64,000 bases of DNA from Quercus robur. Lineage: Eukaryota; Streptophyta; Magnoliopsida; Fagales; Fagaceae. Below the pieces are notes generated by a model. It saw only the letters and a list, made by a program, of their open reading frames with translations, did not search any database and was not told the origin of the DNA. The DNA lies in assembly GCF_932294415.1 (NCBI RefSeq), contig NC_065538.1:46290843-46354842 (forward strand). Direction: 5' to 3'. Position numbers and translations under genes: made by a program. This document shows, one piece after another, positions 22,949 to 35,500 of the stretch (its first letter is position 1; the number at the start of each line of letters is the position of its first letter).

Positions 22949-24056
22949 TGTAAGGTTGAATTTATTCAACCATCTAATTGGCTTTATTCCGTGCCAAATT
23001 TGCTTGTAATTCAGCATTTAGTAACCCTGTATTTAGGTGGGTTTGTTGTAAGGGTAGTGAGTGAGATAGAGTGAAATTTGCTCAAGAGTGTGCAAGAAAA
23101 CAGAGACTCGCGGCTGGGACTCGCGGGTGACTCGCAGCTGCAAGCCGTCAGAAGCAGCACACGTGCCAAGCATGCTGGAAGATGAACAGTCATGCTAGCT
23201 GGAGCACTACAGGTCAAAACAGGACAACTGGCCATACGGTTAACTCGCAACTGGATCTCGCGACTTAGTCAAGCCGCGAGGTCAAGCCGCGAGCCACCCC
23301 TGTTTTGTAAAACCTAACGTTTCACATTCCTCTCCCACTCCAGTATAAATACCCCTTTTACCCACGATTGAAAGAGAGCTTCCAGAGAGAATTTTGAGAG
23401 AGAAACCCTAAAGAAAAACCAGATTGTTTCACCCACAATCTCTACCTTAGAGTCTCTTCAAATTCCTCAACTCTTTTCCTCTCCATTGTCAAATCCTTGA
23501 GAGGCATTATACCAAACCTGGTTCTCACCATCATCATCACTGTGAGACAGTTGTTTGGATTTCTGGGAAGCAGTTAGGAAGGAACCAATCTTCATTGGTT
23601 GATGCTACGGTCTAGTAGCGGAATCCGGGAAGCTAGAAAAGAAAAAGGTTTGGCACAACCTCGTTGGAGCAAGAAGCTTGGAGGGTTTAGGTGCACTGGG
23701 TAGATTAGGCTTGGAGGGTCTATTGCTGTCCTTGTATCCCAACTGTATTTTCTAGTGGATTGATTACCGCTTGGAGAGCGACGGAGAGGTTTTTCGCCGA
23801 GAACTTCGGTTTCCTCTTCGATAACACATCGCGTGTTGTCTTTGTGTTTGCATCTTCCTTCCTCTCTATCTTTGCCTTTTTATTATCTGCTGTGGTTTTA
23901 TTTTGTTATGGCTTAGATAGTCTTTAACCAATTTCATATTATAGCATGTGTTAAGTTTCCGCACACTAGTTGTTTGACATATTGCTTGTATTGGTTAAGT
24001 TGTAATTTGGGGGTCTAAACGTTCAAAGGTGTTTTATATACGTTTTTGAACTTTCA
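22949..24056 (+). repeat. 3' LTR of element A
   Basis: 1108 bp, the partner of 16026-17133, with TATAAATA at about 23344 and the same U3 block. It ends CTTTCA and is followed by the target duplication GCGCA. Confidence 0.92.
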
Positions 24057-24531
24057 GCGCAGATGCGACTAGCGCTTTTCCTTGGGTCGTTACATATGGT
24101 ATCAGAGTCGGCCCGGTGGGGGAGATTGTGATACCTCAATTTAATTGATTATGTGATGTGTGTGGGTGTGTGATGAGTTCCACATCGGGTATTTACTGGG
24201 TTGAACTGGGCTTTATTAATAAATACAAGGAGCCTCAATTGTGACTAGTCCTTTTGAGGCATAGCGTAGATGTGGCTAGCGCTTTTCCTTGAGTCATTAC
24301 ATATGGTATCAAAGCCGGCCTGGTAATCCCGTGTGGGTTCAGAGACACTACCCCACAAAGTGGGCCCTAACGAGGACATTAGAGATTTAAGTGGGGGAGA
24401 TTGTGATATCCCAATTTGATTGATTATGTGATGTGTATGGGTGTGTGATAAGTCCCACATCGAGTATTTACTAGGTTGAACTAGGCTTTATTAATAACTA
24501 CAAGGAGTCTCAATTGTGACTAGTCCTTTTG
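24057..24531 (+). mobile_element. TRIM-like array, right part: two more LTRs
   Basis: The first LTR resumes at 24057 and ends TTACA at 24094. A primer site TGGTATCAGAG (24097) and purine tract GTGGGGGAGA follow within 32 bp. LTR 2 is 24127-24301. A second internal part (24302-24401) has primer site TGGTATCAAAGC and purine tract GTGGGGGAGA. LTR 3 starts at 24402 and is cut near 24531. LTRs of about 175 bp, internal parts of 32 and 100 bp and no coding fit terminal-repeat retrotransposons in miniature in tandem, a form produced by recombination between LTRs. Confidence 0.72.
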
Positions 24532-25274
24532 TCTACAGAGAACAAGGGAACCAATTTTTTTCAACTGCTGTTCTGTTCTTTGTCAGAAACAAAATCTATG
24601 AAACCCTGTGGCTCCCATTACAAGCAAGAAACCTGATACACTTCCTTTGCTAGTTGAAGTCACAATGACCAACGAAACGACCAAAACCCAACTACCAAAT
24701 GATCACAAAGAAAAAGATTGAGGAACGAAAATTAGATTTGTTTGTTAGCATGTTTTTATGTCGTGGGCTAGGATGGTAATTGTCCTTAGTATTTAATAAA
24801 ACATGTATTAGTTGGAGTGTATTTTAGTGAGCATTTGTTAGATAGTGAATAGTGATCACCACATATTGTTAATAAGGTCCGGTTAATGTGCCCTTAGAGC
24901 ATACATTAACAAACCTGTTTTTGGAAAATTTTATCGGCAATTGAAAAAGCTGTCAAAACTTTTTCAATTCTCAATAAAACTTTTTCCAAAAATAGTACAC
25001 CATTGTGTGCCCATTAGTAAAATCCTGGTTAGTATTGAACAATTTTTAGTGCACCTTACCATTAATGGTATGAATTTAATATTGTGTAATTTATTTGGTT
25101 AAAGGCAGTCTTTAATAGGATAGGCTTGCATTTTAAGTACTCACAATGGAAAGGTCCCTAGTCTTATGCTGGCGCATTGCTATTACTGTCACCCCAAAGC
25201 TAGTGCCATTGCCTATATTAGGTTATGAGCGAGTCCAACAGACAAGCCCTGACTGGTATGGTTCCAAGCTTCAT
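24532..25274. repeat. Intergenic with a foldback stretch
   Basis: No gene. Positions 24918-24992 form a long imperfect hairpin: TTTTTGGAAAA on the left pairs with CTTTTTCCAAAAA on the right, and TTGAAAAAG pairs with CTTTTTCAA near the middle. This may be the core of a MITE whose outer ends I could not fix (GGTTAATGTGCCCTTA near 24882 is a candidate). Confidence 0.5.
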
Positions 25275-26629
25275 GTCAGGATGACCAGCTAAGGAGAATC
25301 GTCATATTTGGAGGAAAAAGATTGGAAGCTCTCAATGTCACCTTTGCACACTTTGAGCTTATCTTTTAGGGTGGTCCCATTAGCACATCTGTGCTTGTTT
25401 GTTCTTTTTCATTTCTTTCATGAGTTATAAAAAAATAAAAATAAAAACCAAAAATAATAATATAATGTGATAAAAAAATTATAAATGAAAAATTATAAAA
25501 GTATACTTAGTCTGATTAGCCTTGTACGTTCAAGTTCATAGATTTTCCCCTCCATAATCGGGAAAGTCTAGTTTCAATGCCTTTTCAAAGTCGCCTCCAT
25601 TACCTGCTGGAAGCTCTATTGTCTTATTGGATTCTACACTCCCTGTTATGTTTTAGATAGGGCTTTAAGGCTTTCAAAGAGTTAGTAAAACTGTTGCGAT
25701 AGCCCTTGCAAGGCCTTTTATTGATAATCTTGTTGTTACTTCATGCAAACCATGGATTAAATTAACAAGAAAATTGAGTACCTTTAATCATTCCAAGTTG
25801 ATTGATAGGAGCTGATTGGGACTAACTAGTTCGTTTAGTTGGGTGAACAGCGCAGTGACTAAGAGATTGAGTTGCTGAGTTTCTTAGCTATCTGAGCTAG
25901 CAATTAGTTGAGATTGGTTTTTGAGCTGGCATTTAGTTAGTTATGATGTTAGTTAGTGACAGTTAGATTTAGTTAGTTCCTAGCAACTTGTAACATAATG
26001 TATAACTGTAATTGATAGTTGATTAGCTACTATAAAGGGCTATGGTTACTTGTAATTCACCATCTTAGGAAATAATAAGCAAAAGTACATTTTTCTCCCT
26101 CTAAGTTCTTCCCCTTCTCTCTGTGTTCTAATTCTTTAGGAGGCCTAGTTCCCTCGAAAAACTACTCATAATCTTCTTAATTCCATAAGAACCGGTGGGT
26201 TCTTATCATCAATGCTCTGATATCAAATGTAATGAACGATTTGCAAAGTTGGACTCTTAGGGAAATTAGTTAAACTTGACCAATTCAAGGTAGTCACCCT
26301 CCAAGAAAAGAGAATGAGTGAAAGAAATTGATTGAAAGGAAAGAGGAAAACTGTGACAAATTTCTTATTGATGTTCAATACTATTGACATTTGACTAGTA
26401 TTTATACAGGTTGGTTCACTTTAAGTTCTCTAGTTTGTTGACTCTAACTCATGTAACTAATTGAGTGAGGCAACTGACTTACTAGCCAACTAATTACAAC
26501 AAACTCTTAACAGTCCTTTCTTTCATACAATAAACAATTAGTAGTAGACAATTAGATGTAAATATTACAACATTTAGGCTCATTACAAAAAATTATTTAT
26601 GTAAAGCCTACCTATTTTACTTTGTGCAT
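25275..26629. repeat. Duplicated 3' flank of the GLR genes
   Basis: It matches 38181-39526 nearly throughout and, from about 25768 on, 55927-56454 plus the sequence after 63162. The shared block continues into the GLR exons, so a segment of about 3.6 kb was duplicated (25275-28856 versus 38181-41757). The 38181 copy keeps a few bases missing here near its left end. Confidence 0.75.
26228..26512 (-). repeat. LTR-like repeat in the 3' flank of GLR-1
   Basis: On the minus strand it runs from TGTTAAGAG to CATTACA, with CTGTATAAATACT as a TATA-like box, and is followed by TTTGATATCAGAGCA, a worn primer-site-like word. The same repeat lies at 32145-32430, 39106-39396 and 56398-63387 (the last split by element B). 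It predates the GLR duplications. Confidence 0.5.
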
Positions 26630-28856
26630 TTAATAAGGAGTTCTATGACATCTCAATTTCGAAGGTGGGGAGGCTTGAATAATATTGTCCAGAACATTGA
26701 TAGTGCTCACGTCTTCCCGTCTTAAAGAAGTCCAATTATCTAAGTTTGGTGTGCAAGATGAACTTGAAGCTCTCTCTAGAGTATTGATCTCTCCATTATA
26801 AAAGTATTTTGCTAGTCCAACTGCCTTGTTCCAAACACTTCCAGAGCTAGCAGTTGCATTGCCTTGATATGCCTCTTGATCATGTTGATAATTATTTAGT
26901 AATCGAATTAATGATAGTAGGAAACAAATTGTAGAAATGGCCGCCGATATAAGGTAGAGACCCCAGAAGCTCTGGATGCTCAAAGGATCTGTATCATTGG
27001 ATGTTTGGTCTGCTGAACACTCACGTGAGGGAGTCAACCATCTTTCTTCTAGACCTGTTAGGGTACCATCTTCTGATAGCTTTAGAATAGCTTCTGAAAA
27101 ATCCTTCACTATTGGCGAGCCTTTTTGGAATGCCTGCATGGAGGGTAATTAGAAGTTATTCCTATTAAATAAAAAGACTGTCCTCTTCATTTCAAATGAA
27201 GTAAATACTATCTATTTCAGAGTAATAATTTTATTTCATGACAATGTATGAAGTGTCACGTCATTTAATATTCTAAATGACATGACACTCGTTACCCTTT
27301 AAACTTATAATTTTTAATCTAAAACAAGAAATTGATACATCTCAAACAGTGAAAATCCTAATACATTTGGAATGGAATTACTAAAACAAAAAATCATAGC
27401 ATGTTTGGACAATTTTCTATAATTAATATTTATTGAGGATTTATACGTTTAGAACATCACTTAAGCTTTAAAACCATTGTATGAAAATACACGAAGACTT
27501 CTTTGAAATAATGAGTTTTAGCCAACATAGAAAACTTGCAGAAACTCTCTACAAAATTGTTTCTTTCCATATTTAAACGGTCTGGAATCCACATTTTCTG
27601 CCAAGAATTCAAAAAGACCAATGTAATCTAAAAAAGTGCATGAATCTTTTGAATTTAATTCATTGATGGCCAATGCTAATGTGTAACACTATTGAACTTC
27701 TAAATGATCAATTTAAAATTATGTGGAAACTAAAAGATAGGAAGGAGTAATTACTACTCACAAAGCCAAATCCTCCAAATCTATAGGTCTGTCTGGAGGT
27801 AGTGAATCCCTTGCAATATTTATTGATGAAAATTTTCTCATATGGAAGTTCAAAAAAGGCAGCAGCTATGCCTTTTTTCCTTGAAATGTTCTTCATAATC
27901 AGATTCAGTTGTAACTGTAATGATGTTCTTTGAATTAAATTTAAGAACACTCTGCAGGTAATTCATTACAAATGAATCATTATCACAACCAATTTTTGCA
28001 TTGGTGCTCCTCAGCCACTTGATATCTCTAACTGGTTGTAGTTGTTGCACAGTGAGCATGGAAGACAGACTAGCAGTGTAGCTTGAGGTTAAGATCAGTA
28101 CAACAAACAGCCAAACTACCACCACGGCTCGAGTGAGGTTGCTATAAACTCTTTCCCCCGCAAATGTAATTGATTCCATTGGTTAGAAATTCCATCCTGG
28201 CTGATGTTTAGTCTTTATCTCTGGGGGCTCCTATTGATTAGAAAGAAATATCATAATAGGATGAACCTAATTGATCATAAAGGGATTAGTCCATTTTGTA
28301 AAATTGGCATTACACTGTAAGCAAATTATTGAATCAAGTGCACATTTATTTCAGACATTGTATATTTTCCTGTCAAATATGAGCTGCAACCTTGCAGTAA
28401 TTCTATCATTCTAAACCTCAAACTTAAACCTACCTCTTTAACTCCCACTAACTGCAAAGTACTAGATCTCTTAAAATTATCTAATTACATGTACAAAAAT
28501 AAGAGAATTTGTGCAATGGTAAGCTAATTATATTACTTTACATCCTAGACCCACAAGTTATTAGGGGTGGGCACAATGAGGCAGCCTTGACGCTGTTTAG
28601 ACTCCATTAACAGTATGGAAGACTTGATCATTATCTTGTGCTAAGTGTCATAGAGCACTTATCATGATCATACACATTGGTGCTCATAAAAAATATAAAA
28701 CATATCATAGACATTGGTACTTACTATGGGCAAAGAACAGAGTGGAGAATGTGAACCAAAGTGAGGTACGAATCTGATTCTTCAATGGGCCTTTAAATTC
28801 TGGATTATATTGATGCTCCAAGAACCATACTATAAGCATTGTGTAAATCAAGATGA
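26630..28856 (-). pseudogene. GLR: GLR-1: decayed 3' fragment of a glutamate receptor-like gene
   Basis: Three pieces remain: part of exon 3 (28856-28715), exon 4 (28157-27762) and exon 5 (27133-26630). The N-terminal receptor domain, first ligand-binding half and start of M1 are missing; homology ends abruptly at 28856. The acceptor of exon 4 reads TTTGCGG where GLR-2 and GLR-3 have TTTGCAG. One extra base near 27871 shifts the exon 4 frame. One missing base near 26660 changes the last residues of exon 5. Retained parts include the M3 region (SSYTASLSSML) and M4 (FWGLYLISAAISTICFLLSL). A cell could not make a channel from it. Confidence 0.88.
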
Positions 28857-30779
28857 TTATTAGTTTTGGGATTTTGGGATTCCTAATTAGGGCCTGTTGC
28901 AATTATAGATTTCAATTGCTAATATTTTCCCTCTCTGTTCTTTTTTGTTTTTCCCAGGGAAACACGATAGAAGATCAAATTCTACCTAGGCTTTGTCTCT
29001 TGGCATTTTAAGGAATGGCTAGTAATGTTTTTAATTTAATTTAGGATTTCCTCCCTAACCTGTTCTCTTTATTTATTTGTTAGTAGGAGTGAAATTGTGG
29101 TTTTTGGGTCCAGTTTAGCATTTTGTTTTACTAATTTGTGTTGTTTGATAAGTGATATGTATTTCTATATATAAATATATGTGTAAAGCCTGATATTACT
29201 AGGAAGAATATCCTCCTAACAGAAAACTTAAACTCTTTGTAGCAAGATGCTGTTGTTTACTAGTACACACAAAAGTCATAATTTCCCCCAGTGTGGTGGT
29301 TTTGGTACAGGTATGCTTGCTTTTCATTGCAAGATATTTTGGTCTTCCTCAATGATACAAGGTTGCTTATTCTGTTCTCTTAATGCTTTTGTCTCTCCTT
29401 AACTTCTGTTCATATAATGTTTATTTTTTACTATAGGGAAAATGTCATATCTCAATTAGGAGAGGTTGAGGAAGAATAGGGTCAAAGCTGAAGTCCCTCA
29501 TGGAGATATTATCTCATTTGATAAGAATATCATTCCATGTTTTTATATATGATTAGTGTTACTGATGAGGTAGATATTTACTATTTAAATTAAAAAAAAG
29601 GTTTGGAAGAGGTGGGTTAGGCTGATTTCAGGACTCAAACTTGGAACACATTGCTTGAGGCGGACATAACTTGCTATCGCAATGTCTTTTATTTTAATTT
29701 TCTTTATAATTTGTAGGAGTGGTCTTGATTCTGTAGGTTCCTTGAACAAATTGAATTTGAGGAATTGTTACCCTTAAAACATATATTCTAATGCTTTCAA
29801 GTGATCATGTTTGACAACCTACATAGTTATTAACATTTTTGTTTCCTTCAACTTATAACTTGCATTTGCGTTTGCATTTGTGTACAAAGAAGTTCTTGTG
29901 TCCACACCGATGCCAGATGGTGCAGTTTTAAAAAGAAAAGAAGGTATATTCTTGATGATGTGTTATACTATTTAATGGTATTTTGTTGTATATTTGCTTC
30001 TCATAGTGCTTATTACAAGTGGCTGTATTGGATATTGCATGATAGTGGTAATGTTTTTTAGAGACTTTTAATTATTGATTTCTTCCTTTTAAATGTTGGG
30101 CTTTTCTGGGTTTTGCATGTAATTAAAATTTTAGTTGATAATCTATTTGAGTGATGAAGGGGAAAATCAAACGCCTTGATTTAGCAAGTATGGTTAAACT
30201 ACATATAGGTAAATCATTCCAAATTTTTGTAGCATTCCCTGTTATAATGTTTTGAAGATAAAATGTTAACTATAGTCTTTTTTTTTTATATAAAAAAATA
30301 TCATGCAGAGGGTTGTAATTTAGTGCTTGAGTTTTCTAATCACATTTATGATGAGTATTTTTGCTGTATGTTATGTATATTAAGCAATTTTTGGGGTGAT
30401 ATTATCAAATTTACATCTTAAGAACTTTGAAATCTTTGTGAACATGTACTTTTTTTTTTTTGTTCTGCCTCCTATCCATGGTTTTGGCATGTTCTTTTTA
30501 ATTTTAGGGTAATTCTATAGATTTCTTAGAGTAATGCAGGATGGAGGTTGTCTAATCTTGACTTTTGAGTAAAATTTGATGGCCAAAATTGCACCATATT
30601 TGTCACCAATAAAAAGATATATGTTGCAAGTAACAATGGCAAAATTTCTAATTGATGTGCAGTCATTAAAATGTTGAATTTTGGTTAAAAGGTTGGTATC
30701 AACCTAATTTTTAGCATCTTTTACAATTTTAAGTGAATACATGTAAATTTGGTTAAATGTTAATTTTTATGCCTTACAG

Positions 30780-30857
30780 GGCTTTGAGGAGTACATAAAT
30801 TTGATTTCGGAAGATGTTGGAAAAGTCAACATCAAGAGGGAGAGCAAAAAACTTTAG
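30780..30857 (+). pseudogene. Exon relic resembling snRNP E (SmE)
   Basis: After a good acceptor (TTATGCCTTACAG, ending at 30779) the frame reads GFEEYINLISEDVGKVNIK and stops at 30855-30857. SmE proteins have a GFDEYMNL block followed by an acidic stretch and a basic stretch at the same exon boundary. Neighbouring exons were not found. It is short, so chance resemblance is possible. Confidence 0.35.
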
Positions 30858-31024
30858 GTGGGTTCGTTTTTTCATTTTCCTTTACTTTTAATCTCCCAAA
30901 TGTGCATACTCTAAATGTGGTACATCTATTTTGTTATTTGTCGATTACATAAAAAAATAAAATAAAATAAAATAAAAATAAACAATGTACGGGGTAGATT
31001 CTTTTTAAGAGATGCAACACAATA

Positions 31025-31029
<5 letters not shown>

Positions 31030-31068
<39 letters not shown>
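31030..31068. repeat. (CT)n microsatellite
   Basis: About 19 uninterrupted CT units. Confidence 0.95.
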
Positions 31069-31071
<3 letters not shown>

Positions 31072-31887
31072 AGTGGAGATAATGATTTCAGAAATTGTGT
31101 AAATTGGCATTATGTTTCCTTTTCAATCCCATTGAGGTCTAGCATCTTTGTTTACTGGTAATGTTATAATTTAGATACATTTTGCACATCAAGAACGATT
31201 AATGTAATTTATGAAGGATATTTGATTGAATGAGTATGAAATTAACTATATTTGGGTAAGTATTGGAGTGTACTTATATTAGTTATATTTTCTAAATATG
31301 ATCTCAAGCTCTTGGTTATCATGATATCTCATTGTATGTGATAGATTTTATTGGTTTGGTATATAATTTATACCATGATATTATTTTATTTTTTTCATAT
31401 TAGGGAAGTTATTAATAGCTTTTCCATGCATCGCACAAGTTAGCGACTAATAATTCTATAAAAACAATAATATAACAAAAAATTTTGAATTCTTGCAATT
31501 GTCATTTAATTTTCATAAATTTTAGAGTTAGGGTTTTCGTGACTTTAAGTTAGGATATTTGGAAATAAGGAAATTCAGAAAATAATTAATTTGGAGAAGA
31601 TATAGTCTTTAAAAATGAATGAAATATCACATTTCCATAAGTGAGCTAAGTCAAATGAAATTGGAATAGTTAATTTAGGACATATCTTAAGGGGCACTTA
31701 AAAATAAAATCTTTCATAAACAATGAGAATCAAATCATTTTTAAGTTATTTTCAAATTCAAAATTTGGAAAGATAATGGTTTTAAATAAATTAAATTCTA
31801 AAATATTTTTTAATAAAAGATATAGTCAATTAGGTTTAAATTTCAAATTTGATTCTAATTCATTTTAAGTCAATTTAAGTTTTGAAC

Positions 31888-31913
<26 letters not shown>
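31888..31913. repeat. (CT)n microsatellite
   Basis: About 13 CT units. Confidence 0.9.
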
Positions 31914-31918
<5 letters not shown>

Positions 31919-32144
31919 ACGTACTCACCTTTCCTTGTGAGTTTTCAACCTCTCTAATCTGCTTTCTTATCAGATTAGAATCTCATGAAGTAGCTGTTTC
32001 TGAACAGCAGGCTCAGTTTAGCATTTTGTTCAGATAATTTGAAATCTTGGTTATCAAACCATTAATGTCTCATTATGTCAATCTTTCTAAAAAAATCGAG
32101 TTCAATTCCTTCAACCATTGCAAGGTCAATGTTCTGATATCAAA

Positions 32145-32430
32145 TGTAATGAAAAATTTATGAAGTTGGACTCTTAGGGAAATTAGTGGTAACTAGACCA
32201 ATTTGAGGTAGTTGCCTTCCAAGAAAAGAGAATGAGAGAAACAAATAGGTTGAAAGGAAAGAATAAATGTATATGACTAGTTTCTTATTGAGGTTCAATA
32301 ATATTGACACATATTTATACAGGCTGGTTTACATCGAGTTCTCTAGTTAGTTTACTCAAACTCGGTAAAATTAATTGAGTGAGACAACTGGCTAACTCAC
32401 CAGCCAACTAATTGTAACAAATTCTTAACA
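32145..32430 (-). repeat. LTR-like repeat in the 3' flank of GLR-2
   Basis: The copy of the 285 bp repeat described at 26228, more diverged than the other three. Left of its worn primer-site word (GTTCTGATATCAAATG) there is no match to the flank shared by GLR-1 and GLR-3. Confidence 0.5.
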
Positions 32431-32571
32431 ACCCTTTACAACACCCCTTACCCCTTCCAACAATTAGTAGTACACAATTAGAAGTAAATATTACAACATT
32501 TGGGCTCATTAAAAAAAATCATCTATAACCTACCTATCCCACTTTGTGCATTCAACAAGGAGTTCTATCAT

Positions 32572-35500
32572 CTATGACATTTCCATTTCTGAAGGTGGGG
32601 AGGCCCGAGCAATATCATCAGGAATGTCGATAGTGTTCATGTCTTCCCATCTTAAAGAAATCCAACTATGCAAGTCTGGCGTAGATGAACTTGAAGCCCT
32701 CGGTGGAGTAATGATCTCTCCATTGTAAAAGTATTTTGCAAGTCCAACTGCCTTGTTCCAAACTCTTATAGGGCTAGGAATTGCATTCTCTTCGTTTGGC
32801 TCTTGATGATGTTGATAATTCTTTATTAATCGAATAAATGATAGGAGTAAACAAATAGTAGAAGTGGCAGCAGATATAAGGAAGAGACCCCAGAAGCTCT
32901 GGATGCTCAAAGGATCTGTATTACTGGATGTTTTGTCAGTTGAACACTCAGATGAGGGAATCAACCATTTTTTTTCTAGATCCGTTAGGCTACCATCTTC
33001 TGATAGTTTTAATATGGCTTCTGAAAAATCCTTCGTCATTGGTGAGCCCTTCGGGAATACCTGGATAGAGGGTAATTAGAATTTAGAATTGATTCTTACT
33101 AGATAAAAAGATGATCCTCTCAATTTCACTTGAATTAAAGACTGTCTATTACATCGTTAAAATTTTAGTTTCTGACAAAGTATAGATTGTCACGTTATTT
33201 AAAACTTTAAACAACATGGCCCTAGATACAACTTTAAATTTATAATAATATTTAATCTAAAGCATGAAAATTGATACAATTCAAATGGCGAGGATGCTAA
33301 TGCATTTGGAATGGAATTACTAAAACAAAAATCATATCACTTATGGAAATTTTTATTTAATCAATATTTATTGAGGATTTATGTCATTAGAAGTCAGAAC
33401 CAATGTCTGAAAATAAATGAAGACTTCTTAGAAATGATGAACTAGTTTTAGCCACCATCGAAAGCTTGTATAGAAACTCTCTACAAAATTGTTTCTTTCC
33501 ATATTCAAACGGTCTGGAATTCAAATTTTCTGCAAAGAATTTATAAATACCTGAAATAATCTAAAAATGCATGAAAATTTTGAAATAAATTCTGTGATGG
33601 ACAGTGCTAATATGCTTTTCTGGAAAAATTCAGTATTAAGCCTTTTTTTTTTTTTTTGGGGTGTGTGTGTGGAGGAAAGGAGCATGTAGAAGGAGTGGTT
33701 ATTACTTACAAAGCCAAAACCTCCAAATCTATAGGTCTGTGTGGAGGTAGTGAATCCCTTGCAATACTTGTTGATGAAAACTTTCTCATATGGAATTTCA
33801 TAAAAGGCTGCAGTTATGCTTTTGTTTCTGAAATGCTCTTGATAAGCAGATTCGGTTGTAACTTGAATGATGTTCGTTAACTTAAGCACTTCCTGAAGGT
33901 AAGTCATTACAAATGAATCACCATCACAACCAATTGGTGCATTGCTGCTCTTCAGCCACTCGATATCTCTAACTGGTTGCAGTCGTTCCACAGTGAGCAT
34001 TGAAGACAGATTAGCAGTGTAGCTTGAGGTTAGGATCAACACAACAAAAAGCCAGACTACTACCACTACTCGAGTGAGGTTGCTATAAACTCTCTCCCCT
34101 GCAAATTAATGGATCCCATTCATTAGAATTCTCATCTTGGCTGTGTTTAGTCTTTTCTCTGGGGGCTCCTATTGGTTAGAAAGCAATTTCATTATAAGAT
34201 GAACCTAATTGATCCTACAAGGGTTAATCCCTTTTTAATCTTGGCATTATGTTGTAAGAAAAATCTTGCATCAAATGAAAGTTTCTATTTCACACACAAG
34301 TATATTTTCAAGTCATATATGACCTGCAACCTTTCAGATATTCTAGCATTCTAAACCTTGAACGTAAACCTACCTCTTTATCTCCCTCTAACTACTAAGT
34401 GCTAGGTTTCTCAAAATTAACTAATTACACATACAGAAATAACAGAAGGATTTGTGCCATGGTAAATCAGTTATATTATTTTACATCCTAGACAACCATA
34501 AGTTATTAGGGGTGGGTACAATAAGGCTAATTAGACTCCATAAACAGTGTTGGAAACTTGATCTTTACCTTGTGCTGACTGCTATGCGTCACAGTACTTA
34601 TCATAATCCCAAATATTGGTGTCCATTAAAATAATAATAATAAAATAAAACAGATTATAGAAATTGGTACTTACTTTGAGCAAAGAACAGAGTGGAGAAT
34701 GTGAACCAAAGTGTGGTACCAATCTGATTCTTCAGTGTGCCATTAAATTCTGGATTATATTGATGCTCCAAGAACCAAACTATAAGCATTGTGTACATTA
34801 AGACGACACCAGTCATTAACCACATTTTCCAGGTAAGAGGCTTCAAGAACATCCATGCTGATCCTTCAGGTTGTGCAGGAACTACCATGGACAACCCTGA
34901 CTCGGCATATGGCTGAGTAAATTCCACATATTTTGTACGGTTCGCAAATATTGTCACATCCCCAACAACAGCATCGAATGTCTTCCATTGTTGATGGTCC
35001 GTACAAAACAAGCATAGTTTTTATCAGAAACGAGTTCATAACCGAGAAACAAAACAAAACAATAAACAACATGAAAAAAGTGCAGGTTATATACAACTTA
35101 TTTTAGTCATAGATTCACTACTCTTCCTAGGGCATTCTCTCTTTCATTCAAACTTAGGCTAACTATCACCAAAGTCACACTGGCAGTGTTTCTTGCTGTG
35201 TAAGTTAGAAATGAGAAGTTTCAAAGTTACGAGAAACCATAAGAAGAAAATTCTGTACAAATTTATCTCCTCAATAGTCAAGACTCATTTTTCTTCCCTT
35301 GGTAGCATCGTAGAAATTTGACCTATAGAAAATTTGACTCAAAGGCTCTTTTCTATGCAATATCAAGACTGCAAAGAATTTACACATCTCTTTTTCTTCC
35401 TTTATAAGATAATCGAAGTTTAAAAAAAAAAAAAAAAAGTTAGGACACATGATATACTATAATTGGTAAAACATAGAGTGGAACACCTAGAGGGGGATAG

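Larger units (their letters stand above)
16026..24056 (+). mobile_element. Element A: pol-less Sirevirus-like LTR retrotransposon with gag and accessory gene
   Basis: A full-length insertion of 8031 bp flanked by GCGCA at 16021-16025 and 24057-24061. The LTRs of 1108 bp (16026-17133 and 22949-24056) differ at about 19 positions by my reading, near 98% identity, so the insertion is fairly recent. The order is PBS, gag (17203-19173, one internal stop), untranslated region, TCGCGA cluster, probable spliced leader, accessory ORF (21122-22033), purine tracts, PPT. About 5.8 kb of internal sequence holds no pol. It landed in an LTR of a small TRIM-like array, giving a nested structure. Confidence 0.92.
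28857..32144. other. Intergenic, no intact gene
   Basis: AT-rich, with pyrimidine runs, a (TAAAA)n-like run near 30960 and two (CT)n tracts. The only coding trace recognised is the snRNP E-like relic at 30780-30857. Confidence 0.5.
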
